DNA of 46,499 nt, taken from contig CAJJDF010000027.1 of the NCBI GenBank assembly GCA_905182785.1, positions 1 through 46,499 of the forward strand. Reading direction: 5' to 3'. This DNA is from an uncultured Flavobacteriales bacterium (GTDB taxonomy: Bacteria > Bacteroidota > Bacteroidia > Flavobacteriales_D > CAJJDF01). The notes beneath the pieces are model-generated. The model saw only the letters and a program-made list of their open reading frames with translations. It had not been told where the DNA came from and made no database searches. The translations under genes were made by a program, and so were the position numbers. This document shows positions 35,567-44,323 of the stretch, piece by piece. Position 1 is the stretch's first letter; every line of letters begins with the position of its first letter.

Positions 35567-37226
35567 TTCTCTTTTGATATTAAAAAACAACAGACTGTTT
35601 TGGGGAGTAATTTTACTTTTTACACTAATCTATGTAAGGGGTTTATTTAATATTATTTACGGAATAGATGCTAGTATTTATGCCTCTTTAAGTGCAGAAA
35701 TGTCAGAATCTAATAATTGGCTTCAATTGTATCACAAAGGAAATGATTACTTGGACAAGCCTCCATTGCATTTTTGGTTATCTGCTGCTTCATTTAAATT
35801 ATTTGGTATAAGTAGTTTTACTTATAAGCTTCCTTCGTTTCTATTTACAATTTTAGGAACTTATTCTACTTATAAATTAGGAAAGTTATTATATTCTTCT
35901 CAAATCGGAAAGCTCTCTGCACTATTTTTTTACACTTGTTTTTCAATTATATTAATAAACCAAGATGTAAGAACAGATACTATTTTGGTAGGAATAATTG
36001 TTTTTGCTTTGTGGCATTTAATAGCATATGTAAAAACAAATAATTACTGGAATTTCGTATTGGGATTTGTAGGAATAGGATTGGCAATGTTGGCAAAAGG
36101 TCCTATTGGATTAATGGTTCCTGTATTAGCCTTAGGAACACATTTCTTGATTAAAAAAGAATGGTCTAATGTATTTAAATGGCAGTGGATTTTAGGACTT
36201 ATCATTTCATTTTTAGTGATTTCTCCAATGGTATGGGGATTATATCAGCAGTTTGATTTACAGCCTAATAAATACTTTCAATTATCTTCAGGAATGGATG
36301 GAACAGGAACATCTGGTTTGAGGTTTTATTTCTGGGATCAAAGTTTTGGAAGAATTACTGGGAGTAATAAAGAATGGAAAAACAATGCTTCAATTTTCTT
36401 CTTTACTCATACTTTTTTATGGTCTTTTTTACCTTGGTCAATAATCGGTTTATTTGGTTTGTTTAAGAAAATAAAAGTAGCCTTTGGTTCAATAAAAAAT
36501 AGTGAGTTTTATATGTTAGGAGCAATTATAATTCCTTTTATGGCAATGTCCAAATCACAATTTCAATTGCCCCATTACATTTATGTTTTCTTTCCTTTAT
36601 GGATGATATTAACAGGATGGTATTATAAAAAACTAATTCAATCGTCTATGTGGTATAAGGTTATTCGAATTACTCATATTATTCTTAACCTAGCTTTTAT
36701 AGGAGTTTCTATTCTTGTTTTAACCTTTATATTCCCTACAAAATCATTGCTAATTTGGATTCCTGTATTAATACTAATCCTAGGAATTGGTTATTTATAT
36801 GTGAAAACAAAAGGAAAAAATCAATTAATTTATACCACTTTGGCTTCGTTCTTTTGTGTTGTATTTGTTTTCAACTTCTATTTCATTCCCAAAGGATTAG
36901 AATATGATGGATTATACAATGCTGCAAATGACAGTAAGAATTTAAAAATAAATAGGTTGTTTTCTAACTCTGTAGGTTGTTTAACTTTTGATATCTATAG
37001 CAATAACACAGCTGAATATATTGATTTAAAAAATTTAAAGCCTCATGTTAATCAAGGGAATTACATATTTATTAAGAAGGAAAGCCTTGAAAGTCTAAAA
37101 GGATACGTGAAAATTAAATCCATTAAAGAATACCCTCATTTCTCACTTACACATCTAAATGCGAATTTTCTTAATCCGGCTACAAGAGACCAAACTTTTG
37201 AGTATTTTTATCTAGTTGAGATATAA
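35559..37226 (+). CDS. ArnT/PMT-like membrane glycosyltransferase (GT39/GT83 type)
   Basis: A 555-residue polytopic inner-membrane protein with about 11-12 hydrophobic helices and a C-terminal soluble part (from about 440). Seen: YGIDASIYASLSAEMSESNN (acidic residue in the first periplasmic loop), YLDKPPLHFWLSA, RTDTILVGIIVFALWHL and GLAMLAKGPIGLMVPV. The family uses polyprenyl-phosphate sugars to modify lipid A, proteins or glycans on the periplasmic side. Overlap with the OstA-like gene suggests lipid A or LPS modification. The precise substrate is not evident. Confidence 0.85.
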   Translation: MNNSLLILKNNRLFWGVILLFTLIYVRGLFNIIYGIDASIYASLSAEMSESNNWLQLYHKGNDYLDKPPLHFWLSAASFKLFGISSFTYKLPSFLFTILGTYSTYKLGKLLYSSQIGKLSALFFYTCFSIILINQDVRTDTILVGIIVFALWHLIAYVKTNNYWNFVLGFVGIGLAMLAKGPIGLMVPVLALGTHFLIKKEWSNVFKWQWILGLIISFLVISPMVWGLYQQFDLQPNKYFQLSSGMDGTGTSGLRFYFWDQSFGRITGSNKEWKNNASIFFFTHTFLWSFLPWSIIGLFGLFKKIKVAFGSIKNSEFYMLGAIIIPFMAMSKSQFQLPHYIYVFFPLWMILTGWYYKKLIQSSMWYKVIRITHIILNLAFIGVSILVLTFIFPTKSLLIWIPVLILILGIGYLYVKTKGKNQLIYTTLASFFCVVFVFNFYFIPKGLEYDGLYNAANDSKNLKINRLFSNSVGCLTFDIYSNNTAEYIDLKNLKPHVNQGNYIFIKKESLESLKGYVKIKSIKEYPHFSLTHLNANFLNPATRDQTFEYFYLVEI

Positions 37227-37257
37227 AATAATATTGCCCGTTTAGACAACATTATTT
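37226..37257. terminator. Hairpin between convergent genes
   Basis: AAATAATATTG (37226-37236) and CAACATTATTT (37247-37257) pair with one mismatch around a 10-nt loop. It overlaps the final base of the glycosyltransferase stop and lies before the convergent GyrI-like gene. A long T-run is lacking in both directions, so efficiency is uncertain. Confidence 0.5.
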
Positions 37258-37271
37258 GGTTTCAAATTTAT

Positions 37272-37718
37272 TTATTCAATAATTTGATAATAAATATTTG
37301 TAATTAATTCATCTTCTGAAGTTGCAGTTGCTGCATTCACATATTCTTCAATTACAAGACCTGTTTTTAAATTATATTCTTTGCAATAATCATCTATTTT
37401 AAGATGGGTAGCCATAGATTCTTCAGCCGAACCATAATATGTTGATTTCACTGCTCTACTTGCTGGAACCAAAACTAATTGTAATCCTACAGGAGCTATT
37501 TCTAAAGAACTTGAAACGGAAACACAAGGAAATACCTCTGTAGTACTATCCAATTCATTCCACGAATAATAGATACAAGAAGAGTTTCCTGTTACTTGAA
37601 TATTTACTTCTCCAATAGCAGCAAATATTGTTTGATAATTAGTTTCAAAAAACTCTTTAGTCATCACTTTTGCCATTGTGGTTTTGTGTCTAATACCTAA
37701 ACAGTTTACTTCAGGCAT
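37272..37718 (-). CDS. GyrI-like effector-binding domain, C-terminal half of a split gene
   Basis: A 148-residue GyrI-like domain: EVNCLGIRHKTTM at the start, FPCVSVSSSLEIAP, RAVKSTYYGSAEES, then EEYVN and ITNIYYQIIE at the end. These domains bind small hydrophobic ligands and are often fused behind an SRPBCC domain. Here the SRPBCC domain is encoded upstream in the same frame, separated only by TAA (37740-37742) and seven codons (IEVSQVE) that continue the domain sequence. The ATG at 37718 could allow re-initiation. So this is either a translated second cistron or the tail of a recently broken gene. Confidence 0.7.
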   Translation of the reverse strand: MPEVNCLGIRHKTTMAKVMTKEFFETNYQTIFAAIGEVNIQVTGNSSCIYYSWNELDSTTEVFPCVSVSSSLEIAPVGLQLVLVPASRAVKSTYYGSAEESMATHLKIDDYCKEYNLKTGLVIEEYVNAATATSEDELITNIYYQIIE

Positions 37719-37739
37719 TTCAACTTGTGAAACTTCAAT

Positions 37740-38288
37740 TTATTTCTTTAATGGTTCTGGAATAGATTCTGACAACTCTTTGATAATTAGTAATCCTACC
37801 TCAAAATTGGGTCCCATCATATTATCAAACATACCGAAAAAAGTAACAGGTCTCATAAAAAATGGTAAATCTCCTTTGTTATTCCAACTAATTGTTGAAA
37901 TTCCATTTTCTTCTGTTATTTCAATAAATCCTTTGGATACTGGGAATTCTTCGAATTGTAAATCGTATCCAAGCTTACTATTTGGAATAACTTCTGTAAT
38001 AGTCATATTTCCAGTTCCAGATTGTGGATCTCCAACCCAACTCGTCATTGAACCAACTGAACCAGAAGTTCCTTCGTATTTACTTTTTAAGTTAGAATCG
38101 TTTATTTTCCAAGGAGACCAGTTTTGCCATTTCTCAAAAGTAGAAATTTGATTCCAAACTTTTTCAAGGGAAGCTTCTGTAGTTATTTCTCTTGAAACAT
38201 TATATCCTTTAGGTGAGAATAATGCTAAAATTATCCAAATTACTAGTAAAGCTAAAAGGGTAATTAGTAATCCTTTTATGATTTTCAT
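37740..38288 (-). CDS. SRPBCC (polyketide-cyclase-like) protein, N-terminal half of a split gene
   Basis: A 182-residue protein. An N-terminal transmembrane helix (residues about 5-25, GLLITLLALLVIWIILALF) precedes an SRPBCC/Polyketide_cyc2 domain: NVSREITTEASLEKVWNQIS, WQNWSPW, GNMTITEVIPN and FFMRPVTFFG near the end. In related proteins the chain runs on from ...ELSESIP into a GyrI-like domain. Here TAA follows PEPLKK and the frame then continues into that domain. Membrane anchoring suggests ligand binding at the inner membrane. The function is unknown. Confidence 0.75.
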   Translation of the reverse strand: MKIIKGLLITLLALLVIWIILALFSPKGYNVSREITTEASLEKVWNQISTFEKWQNWSPWKINDSNLKSKYEGTSGSVGSMTSWVGDPQSGTGNMTITEVIPNSKLGYDLQFEEFPVSKGFIEITEENGISTISWNNKGDLPFFMRPVTFFGMFDNMMGPNFEVGLLIIKELSESIPEPLKK

Positions 38289-38327
38289 AGTATTGCTTTT
38301 GTGGTTTATACCATTATGTATACAAAA

Positions 38328-39284
38328 CTAGTTTGAAACTACACCCATAGAAGTAAACTTCTCTATACGCTCGTTTATTAAATCATTAGGATCCATAGCC
38401 GATAAAACTTTGATATGTTTCTTAATCTCGGTCTTCACTTTCTTAAAGGTTGCCTCATGGTTAGAATGAGCTCCTCCAATAGGTTCTTTTATAATCCCGT
38501 CAATTAATTTGTTCTTTTTCATGTCTTTAGGAGTCAGTTTAAGAGCAGAAGCAGCTTCTTCTTTGTGATCCCAATTTCTCCATAAAATAGATGAACAAGA
38601 CTCTGGAGATATTACAGAATACCAAGTGTTTTCTAACATTAATACTTTGTCACCAATTCCAATTCCTAATGCTCCACCAGATGCACCTTCACCAATAACA
38701 ATATTGATAACTGGAACAGTTAATTGCATCATTTCAAATAAATTTCTTGCAATTGCCTCACCTTGACCTCTTTCCTCTGCTTCAAGTCCTGGAAAAGCTC
38801 CTGGAGTATCAATTAAACAAACGATTGGTTTGTTAAATTTCTCAGCTAACTTCATTAGTCTCAATGCCTTTCTGTATCCTTCTGGGTTTGGCATCCCGAA
38901 ATTACGGTATTGTCTTAACTTTGTGTTTGCTCCTTTTTGTTGTCCAATAAACATGACAGATTCACCATCCAATAATCCAAAACCACCAACCATAGCTTTA
39001 TCATCTTTCACTCCTCTATCTCCATGTAATTCAAGGAATTCTCCATCAGTAATTGCATTGATATACGACAAAGTATAGGGTCTTTCTGGATGTCTAGAAA
39101 CTTGTACCCTTTGCCAAGGCGTTAAGTTTTCGTAAATTTCTTTTTTGGTTTCAATAATTTTCTCCTCCAATTCCTTCATAGAAACAGAAATGTTAATCTT
39201 TCCTTTTTCCTCTATCTCTTTCAGCTTCAACATTTGTTCGTTAAGCTCTTCTATTTTTTTCTCGAAATCTAAATAAATTGGCAT
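38328..39284 (-). CDS. accA: Acetyl-CoA carboxylase carboxyltransferase subunit alpha
   Basis: A 318-residue subunit that, with AccD, transfers the carboxyl group from biotin to acetyl-CoA for fatty acid synthesis. Seen: [17 protein letters not shown] helical N-terminus, [29 protein letters not shown], the oxyanion-forming [20 protein letters not shown] and the C-terminal [13 protein letters not shown] segment. ATG 39284 ([10 protein letters not shown]) gives normal length; an upstream in-frame ATG adds 11 atypical residues. It is divergent from the HEAT-like gene. Confidence 0.97.
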   Translation of the reverse strand: MPIYLDFEKKIEELNEQMLKLKEIEEKGKINISVSMKELEEKIIETKKEIYENLTPWQRVQVSRHPERPYTLSYINAITDGEFLELHGDRGVKDDKAMVGGFGLLDGESVMFIGQQKGANTKLRQYRNFGMPNPEGYRKALRLMKLAEKFNKPIVCLIDTPGAFPGLEAEERGQGEAIARNLFEMMQLTVPVINIVIGEGASGGALGIGIGDKVLMLENTWYSVISPESCSSILWRNWDHKEEAASALKLTPKDMKKNKLIDGIIKEPIGGAHSNHEATFKKVKTEIKKHIKVLSAMDPNDLINERIEKFTSMGVVSN

Positions 39285-39423
39285 AGTCTTAAATTTTATC
39301 GAAGATACATAACACAAATAAAAAAACTAAACTATTGTTCTATTTTTTGAATTAATTAAACAAATCAACTACTTAATTATGTTAATAAACTTACCTTTAT
39401 AATCTAATTTTTAATTAAAAAAA

Positions 39424-39963
39424 ATGGCCGAAACAAAAAATGACAGTTTAATAAAAGATTTAATCTTAGATTTAGCATCTAAGGATAACAAAATATTAAT
39501 GTCTGCTCTTAAAAGAGTGAGGTCTAAAGGTAGTGAAAAAGTGATTCCGTCCTTATTTCATATAATTGAAAAGAATGAAGATGCATTAATAAAAAATGAA
39601 GCGCAAAGCATTATTCTTGAATTAAAATCTACTGCCTCTATTCCTTTTTTATTGGAGCAATTATCTCATGAAAAAGAAGAAATGAGATTGTTAGCATTAA
39701 ATGCTTTTTGGCAAACGGGATTCAACTCTCACGAAAACATGGATAAGTTTGTAACTGCGGCAATTAAAGGTTCTTTTATGGAAGCTTTTGAAGCCTACAC
39801 TATTATAGACAACTTAGAAGGTCCTTTTGAGGAAGAAAATATTATGGAAGCTCAGTTGGTTTTAAAATCTTATTTTTCTATGGCTAACGAAGACGAAGAA
39901 AAATTCCCTATAATGAAAAACATAGCTAAGCAATTAGCTAACTTTGAATTAAGTATCCAGTAA
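39424..39963 (+). CDS. HEAT-repeat-like cytoplasmic protein
   Basis: A 179-residue all-helical acidic protein with no signal. Helical pairs resembling HEAT repeats occur at residues about 17-50 (NKILMSALKRVRSKGSEKVI), 50-85 (KNEAQSIILELKS) and 85-115 (EKEEMRLLALNAFWQTG). The C-terminus carries a further helix rich in Asp/Glu. Such proteins mediate protein binding; no partner is visible. TACCTTTA (39392-39399) may be its -7 element. It is divergent from accA. Confidence 0.7.
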   Translation: MAETKNDSLIKDLILDLASKDNKILMSALKRVRSKGSEKVIPSLFHIIEKNEDALIKNEAQSIILELKSTASIPFLLEQLSHEKEEMRLLALNAFWQTGFNSHENMDKFVTAAIKGSFMEAFEAYTIIDNLEGPFEEENIMEAQLVLKSYFSMANEDEEKFPIMKNIAKQLANFELSIQ

Positions 39964-40100
39964 ATTCTCTGGCTTATTTTTCCACATATTAATGTGTAAA
40001 TAAATAGACACCCTTCTTGCTCTTTATTTATCAATTCATAAAAATGATTATAGGTCATGATATGATTAAAAGCTTTATCCAGTTTATGATAAGCAGCCAT
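39949..40100 (-). pseudogene. Possible small frameshifted gene remnant
   Basis: On the minus strand, ATG at 40100 opens MAAYHKLDKAFNHIMTYNHF, then ELINKEQE; shortly after, another frame continues plausibly as RARRVSIYLHINMWKNKPEN and ends LLDT-stop at 39949, overlapping the HEAT gene end by 15 nt. The original frame runs on into antisense of the HEAT gene and looks spurious there. This suggests one frameshift near 40015. I cannot assign a family. Confidence 0.3.
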
Positions 40101-40222
40101 TGGATTAGTAAGTATTGGAGTATTTAAACTAATATATAATAAAATGTGTGTTGCCTACTCAACAATATTATTAGTCACTTACAGTAATATTTAATTTAGA
40201 AAAAACTGAAGAAGGAACAATT

Positions 40223-40450
40223 GTGAGAGGAATTGTGAGGCCAAAACCAATCCTTTGGGCAACTTTTATTGTTCTATATACTTTTGGAATTGAGAGCTTT
40301 ATAATCCTTGCGGTTATTGGAAATGGAATGGTGTCTTTGGGTAAAACAGGGATTATACTCTACATTTCTCCCCTATTTTTAATCCTTCTTATTGTGACTT
40401 ACATTGCTGATCAAATTGGAAAAAATAAAGCCGCTAATCAAACTCAGTAA
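40223..40450 (+). CDS. Small two-helix membrane protein
   Basis: A 75-residue protein with two hydrophobic segments (ILWATFIVLYTFGIESFIIL, then LFLILLIVTYIADQIG) and a basic C-terminus. No ATG is available; GTG 40223 is used here, but the same frame is open upstream to 40175 without a better start. No family is recognised. It stands alone between the HEAT-like gene and glmM, so it may be a genuine small inner-membrane protein or a remnant. Confidence 0.45.
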   Translation: MRGIVRPKPILWATFIVLYTFGIESFIILAVIGNGMVSLGKTGIILYISPLFLILLIVTYIADQIGKNKAANQTQ

Positions 40451-40628
40451 ATTAAGTATTTTATAAAAGAAGCGTTAGATGAGTATTAAGAAAATAAAAA
40501 AATCATTTCTTAACGTTATTTTGAGTTAATAGTTTGACAAAAAAAACTCCTGTTTTATTAAAGTTTTTAAATAATTCATAGTGAATAAGTGAATTGGATT
40601 TCTAAGAATAAAAAACCTCAATTATTCT

Positions 40629-40636
40629 TACCTTTG
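40629..40636 (+). promoter_or_regulatory. -7 element of glmM
   Basis: TACCTTTG is a perfect TAnnTTTG match, 20 nt before the glmM ATG at 40657. No -33 TTG is evident at 19-20 nt. The rest of 40451-40628 shows no gene. Confidence 0.5.
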
Positions 40637-40656
40637 AATAAATCTTATTATAATAA

Positions 40657-42045
40657 ATGACTTTAATAAAATCTATCTCAGGAATTAGAGGAACAATTGG
40701 TGGAGAAATCTCGAAAAACCTTACTCCTATTGATGTAGTAAAATTCACTTCGGCTTATGCCCAATGGATAAAAAATACATTAAAAAAAGACTCAATAAAA
40801 ATTGTGATTGGCCGTGATGCTCGTCTTTCTGGTGAAATGGTATCTAATTTGGTTTCGGGAGCGTTAATTGGAATGGGTGTAGAAGTTATTGACTTAGGTC
40901 TTTCCACTACGCCAACAGTTGAAATTGCTGTTCCAATGGAAAAAGCTGACGGAGGAATTATCATTACCGCAAGTCATAATCCTAAACAGTGGAATGCACT
41001 TAAATTACTGAACGAAAAAGGAGAGTTTATTTCTGGTGCTGAGGGCGAAGAACTAATCAGGATAGCTGACAATGATAATTATTCTTTTGTAGAAGTAGAT
41101 ACTTTAGGATCTTATACCAAGAACGACACTTATTTACAAAAGCATATTGATGCAGTTCTAAATCTAAAATTAGTTGACAAAGAAGCAATTAAAAGGTCTG
41201 GATTTAAAGTAGTTGTAGATGCAGTAAACTCTACAGGAGGTATATTCATACCCGCTTTATTGAAAGAATTAGGAGTAGAAGTGGTTGAATTGTATTGCGA
41301 TCCAACAGGCCATTTTCCTCACAATCCAGAACCCTTAGCAGAAAACTTAACAGAGATCTCAAAACTAGTAGTTGAACAAAAAGCAGATTTAGGAATTGTA
41401 GTAGATCCAGATGTCGATAGATTGGCTTTTGTTTGCAATGACGGTTCTATGTTTGGTGAAGAATATACTTTGGTTGCTGTAGCAGATTACGTTACAAAGC
41501 ACACTCCCGGAAATACTGTTTCCAACCTTTCCTCTACTCGTGCATTGAATGATGTAACGGTAAAAAACGGAGGAAAATATTTTGCTTCGGCAGTAGGTGA
41601 AGTAAATGTAGTAGAAAAAATGAAAGCTGAAAATGCTGTAATTGGTGGAGAAGGAAATGGAGGAATCATTTATCCTGAAATTCATTATGGAAGAGATGCA
41701 TTAGTTGGTATAGGATTATTTTTAACACATTTAGCAATTGAAAAAGTGACTTCTAAAAAAATGAGAGATTCTTATCCAAACTATGAAATGAGTAAAAACA
41801 AGATTCAACTTACTCCAGAAATTGATGTGGATAATATCTTGTTAAAAATGAAAGAAAAATACAAAAATGAGCGTGTAAATGACATTGACGGAATAAAAAT
41901 TGACTTCGCGAACGAATGGGTTCATTTGAGAAAATCAAATACAGAACCAATTATACGAGTATATTCAGAGAGTGGAACTGAAGAAAGTGCGGCAAAAATT
42001 GCCAATCAAATAATAAAGAATATCCAAGAAATAATTAATAATTAA
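40657..42045 (+). CDS. glmM: Phosphoglucosamine mutase
   Basis: A 462-residue alpha-D-phosphohexomutase expected to convert glucosamine-6-phosphate to glucosamine-1-phosphate for UDP-GlcNAc synthesis. Seen: ISGIRGTIGG, the phosphoserine loop GGIIITASHNPKQWNALK near residue 100, the magnesium site VDPDVDRLAFV, the sugar loop GGEGNGGIIYPEIHYGRDAL and the phosphate loop RKSNTEPIIRVYSES. The length matches Bacteroidota GlmM. A phosphomannomutase is the main alternative. The cysteine desulfurase gene follows 9 nt later. Confidence 0.9.
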   Translation: MTLIKSISGIRGTIGGEISKNLTPIDVVKFTSAYAQWIKNTLKKDSIKIVIGRDARLSGEMVSNLVSGALIGMGVEVIDLGLSTTPTVEIAVPMEKADGGIIITASHNPKQWNALKLLNEKGEFISGAEGEELIRIADNDNYSFVEVDTLGSYTKNDTYLQKHIDAVLNLKLVDKEAIKRSGFKVVVDAVNSTGGIFIPALLKELGVEVVELYCDPTGHFPHNPEPLAENLTEISKLVVEQKADLGIVVDPDVDRLAFVCNDGSMFGEEYTLVAVADYVTKHTPGNTVSNLSSTRALNDVTVKNGGKYFASAVGEVNVVEKMKAENAVIGGEGNGGIIYPEIHYGRDALVGIGLFLTHLAIEKVTSKKMRDSYPNYEMSKNKIQLTPEIDVDNILLKMKEKYKNERVNDIDGIKIDFANEWVHLRKSNTEPIIRVYSESGTEESAAKIANQIIKNIQEIINN

Positions 42046-42054
42046 AAGAGAAAA

Positions 42055-43197
42055 ATGGCTATATATTTTGATAGTGCAGCGACTACACAGCTAGACAAAA
42101 AAGTAATTGAAGCAATGACAACTTGCATGAATGATGAAGTAGGAAACCCTTCTTCGACTCATTCTTTCGGAAGAAAAGCAAAAAACAAAGTAGAAAATTG
42201 CCGTAGAGATATTGCGGCTCATTTTGGTGCTCAACCTTCTGAGATTATTTTTACTTCTTGTGGAACTGAATCTGATAACATGACTATAAAATGTGCTATT
42301 GAAGACTTAGGTGTTACTAGAATTATTTCTTCTGAAGTAGAACACAAAGCAGTTTTGAGTACGGTAAAAGTATTGTGTGGAGATACAATACAAATTGATT
42401 ATGTAAAAGTAAATGAATCGGGAGAGGTTGATTTAGCTCACTTAGAAGAATTATTAAGTACTTCTGACAAGAAAACTTTAGTTACACTAATGCATGCCAA
42501 CAATGAGATTGGAACTATCTTACCAATTAAAAAAGTAGGTGATTTGTGTGAAACATATAAGGCTTATTTTCATTCGGATACAGTTCAAACTGTAGGTCAT
42601 TTTCCAATTAATTTCGAAGAAATGGGTGTTCATTTTGCAGCTTGTTCTGCTCACAAAATTCACGGACCACAAGGAGTTGGTTTTTTGTATTTGAATAAAA
42701 AAATTGCTTTAAAAGCCATGCTAATTGGGGGTGGACAAGAAAGAGGATTGAGAGCAGGAACAGAAAACTTAATTGGTATAACTGGAATGCATAAGGCTCT
42801 AGAATTGTGTTACGCTACTTTAGATAAAGACAAAGCTTACATACTTGAATTAAGAAATTACATGAAGGAGCAATTAATTGCTCAATATGGAGATCAAATT
42901 CGATTTAATGGAAGTGAGAAAAACTTTTTATATACCGTTCTTTCTGTATCGTTTCCTAACAATGAGAATAACGGGATGTTAGTTTTCAAACTAGACATGA
43001 AAGGAGTTGCAGTTTCTGGGGGAAGTGCTTGTAACTCTGGAGCAAGTTTAGGTTCTCACGTAATTCGTGGAATTTATGACAATGCAGAAGATTATGTTCC
43101 ATTGCGTTTTTCTTTTAGTAAACACAATACAAAAGAAGACATTGATATTTGCATGGCAGAATTAAAAGAATTGGTAGAAATAACTGTTATTGTCTAA
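42055..43197 (+). CDS. Cysteine desulfurase (IscS/NifS-type)
   Basis: A 380-residue PLP enzyme that removes sulphur from cysteine as an enzyme persulfide. Seen: YFDSAATTQLDKKVIEAM at the start, NPSSTHSFGRKAK, HANNEIGTI, HSDTVQTVGHF, the PLP lysine in CSAHKIHGPQGVGFLY, and the catalytic Cys in SGGSACNSGASLGSHV. Sulphur would go to iron-sulphur clusters or tRNA thiolation. Neighbours are glmM (9 nt) and the MBL gene, which overlaps its stop by one base. No scaffold (iscU) gene is adjacent. Confidence 0.92.
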   Translation: MAIYFDSAATTQLDKKVIEAMTTCMNDEVGNPSSTHSFGRKAKNKVENCRRDIAAHFGAQPSEIIFTSCGTESDNMTIKCAIEDLGVTRIISSEVEHKAVLSTVKVLCGDTIQIDYVKVNESGEVDLAHLEELLSTSDKKTLVTLMHANNEIGTILPIKKVGDLCETYKAYFHSDTVQTVGHFPINFEEMGVHFAACSAHKIHGPQGVGFLYLNKKIALKAMLIGGGQERGLRAGTENLIGITGMHKALELCYATLDKDKAYILELRNYMKEQLIAQYGDQIRFNGSEKNFLYTVLSVSFPNNENNGMLVFKLDMKGVAVSGGSACNSGASLGSHVIRGIYDNAEDYVPLRFSFSKHNTKEDIDICMAELKELVEITVIV

Positions 43198-43961
43198 TGA
43201 AAATTACATTTTTAGGAACCGGAACTTCGCAGGGAATACCTGTTATAGCATGTAATTGTGAAGTATGCCAATCTAATAATGATAAAGACAAAAGATTAAG
43301 AGTTTCTGTATTGATAGAAACTGAAAAGAATACGTTAGTTGTAGATTCTGGACCCGATTTTAGAACACAAATGCTAAGAGCAAATGTCCAAGACATTGAT
43401 GCAATTTTGTACACACACGAACACAAAGATCATGTGGCTGGAATGGATGATGTACGCCCATTTTGTTTTAAACACAACAAGGAAATTGAGATTTATGCCC
43501 ACGAACGAGTTATGAATCAATTGAAAAAAGAGTTTCATTATGTGTTTGACGAACGGTTCAATTACCCTGGAATTCCAAGAATTAATCCGAATGTAATCTC
43601 CAATACTCCTTTTGAAATAAACGGAGAAACGATAACTCCAATTAATGGCTTACATTTCAAACTACAAGTATTTGGATTTAGAATAGGGGATTTTACTTAC
43701 ATCACAGATATGAATGCTATTTCTGAAAAAGAGATAGAAAAGATAAAAGGAACTAAAGTTTTGGTGTTAAATGCACTTCAAAAAAATCCTCACATCTCAC
43801 ATTTTACTTTGGATGAAGCCATTGAAATGGCAAATAAAATAAACCCAGAAAAAACTTATTTTACTCACATGAGCCATACACTTGGGTTGCATGATGAAAT
43901 ATCTTCAGAGTTACCTGAAAATATGTTTTTGGGGTATGATGGGTTAGAAATTAAACTATAA
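43197..43961 (+). CDS. MBL-fold metallo-hydrolase (PhnP-like)
   Basis: A 254-residue metallo-beta-lactamase fold protein: KITFLGTGTSQGIPVIACNC at the start, DSGPDFRTQML, the metal motif THEHKDHVAGMDD (HxHxDH), DMNAISEKEIE and a late HMSHTLGLHDE with a metal His. A Cys pair in CNCEVC is common in the PhnP/cyclic-phosphodiesterase branch. The substrate is unknown, plausibly a phosphodiester. The ATG at 43197 shares its A with the preceding stop (TAATG), giving tight coupling; an in-frame ATG at 43149 lies inside the desulfurase gene and is unlikely. Confidence 0.9.
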   Translation: MKITFLGTGTSQGIPVIACNCEVCQSNNDKDKRLRVSVLIETEKNTLVVDSGPDFRTQMLRANVQDIDAILYTHEHKDHVAGMDDVRPFCFKHNKEIEIYAHERVMNQLKKEFHYVFDERFNYPGIPRINPNVISNTPFEINGETITPINGLHFKLQVFGFRIGDFTYITDMNAISEKEIEKIKGTKVLVLNALQKNPHISHFTLDEAIEMANKINPEKTYFTHMSHTLGLHDEISSELPENMFLGYDGLEIKL

Positions 43962-43969
43962 ATTTATTG

Positions 43970-44299
43970 ATGTAAAATAACCACACTTGGAAAGAATTTG
44001 AAAAAGTAGAAATGAGAGTAGAAACTATACTCACTGCTACAAAATTTCCTAAGGTGAATAACCCCTCTTATATTCTTACAATTGATTTTGGAATCAAAAA
44101 AACTTCGGTATAAATAACTGATTTTTATACGACCAAAGAGCTTATTGGGAAACAAGTTATTGCGGTTGTGAATTTTCCTAACAAACAAATTGCATCTATC
44201 CAGAGCAAATGTTTAATTTTAAGTGGAATTGGAAATGAAAAAAATGTAACTTTACTCTCTCTTGAGAAATCAATGTAAAATAGTGTAAGAATTGGATGA
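43970..44299 (+). pseudogene. CsaA/YgjH-like tRNA-binding protein, three in-frame TAA codons
   Basis: Read in one frame from ATG 43970 the DNA encodes an almost complete 109-residue tRNA-binding-domain protein: TWKEFEKVEMRV, FPKVNNPSYILTIDFGIKKT, then SV-stop-ITDFY, ELIGKQVIAVVNFPNKQIA, and finally stop-NSVRIG. Stops are TAA at codon 2 (43973), codon 48 (44111, where the family has Gln) and codon 103 (44276). No indel is present. Each TAA is one base from AAA, CAA or GAA. Intact relatives bind tRNA or act as export-related chaperones. It lies 8 nt after the MBL gene. Confidence 0.85.
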
Positions 44300-44323
44300 A
44301 AAAAATATTTCAAATTATAATAA

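Noticed and set aside
41389-41685. Minus-strand ORFs inside glmM
   Set aside because: They are antisense to a gene with all mutase motifs intact; Ser/Phe/Tyr-rich composition indicates shadows.
43964-44313. Minus-strand ORFs of 74 and 62 codons opposite the tRNA-binding pseudogene
   Set aside because: The plus strand carries clear homology across the whole interval, so the antisense ORFs are shadows.
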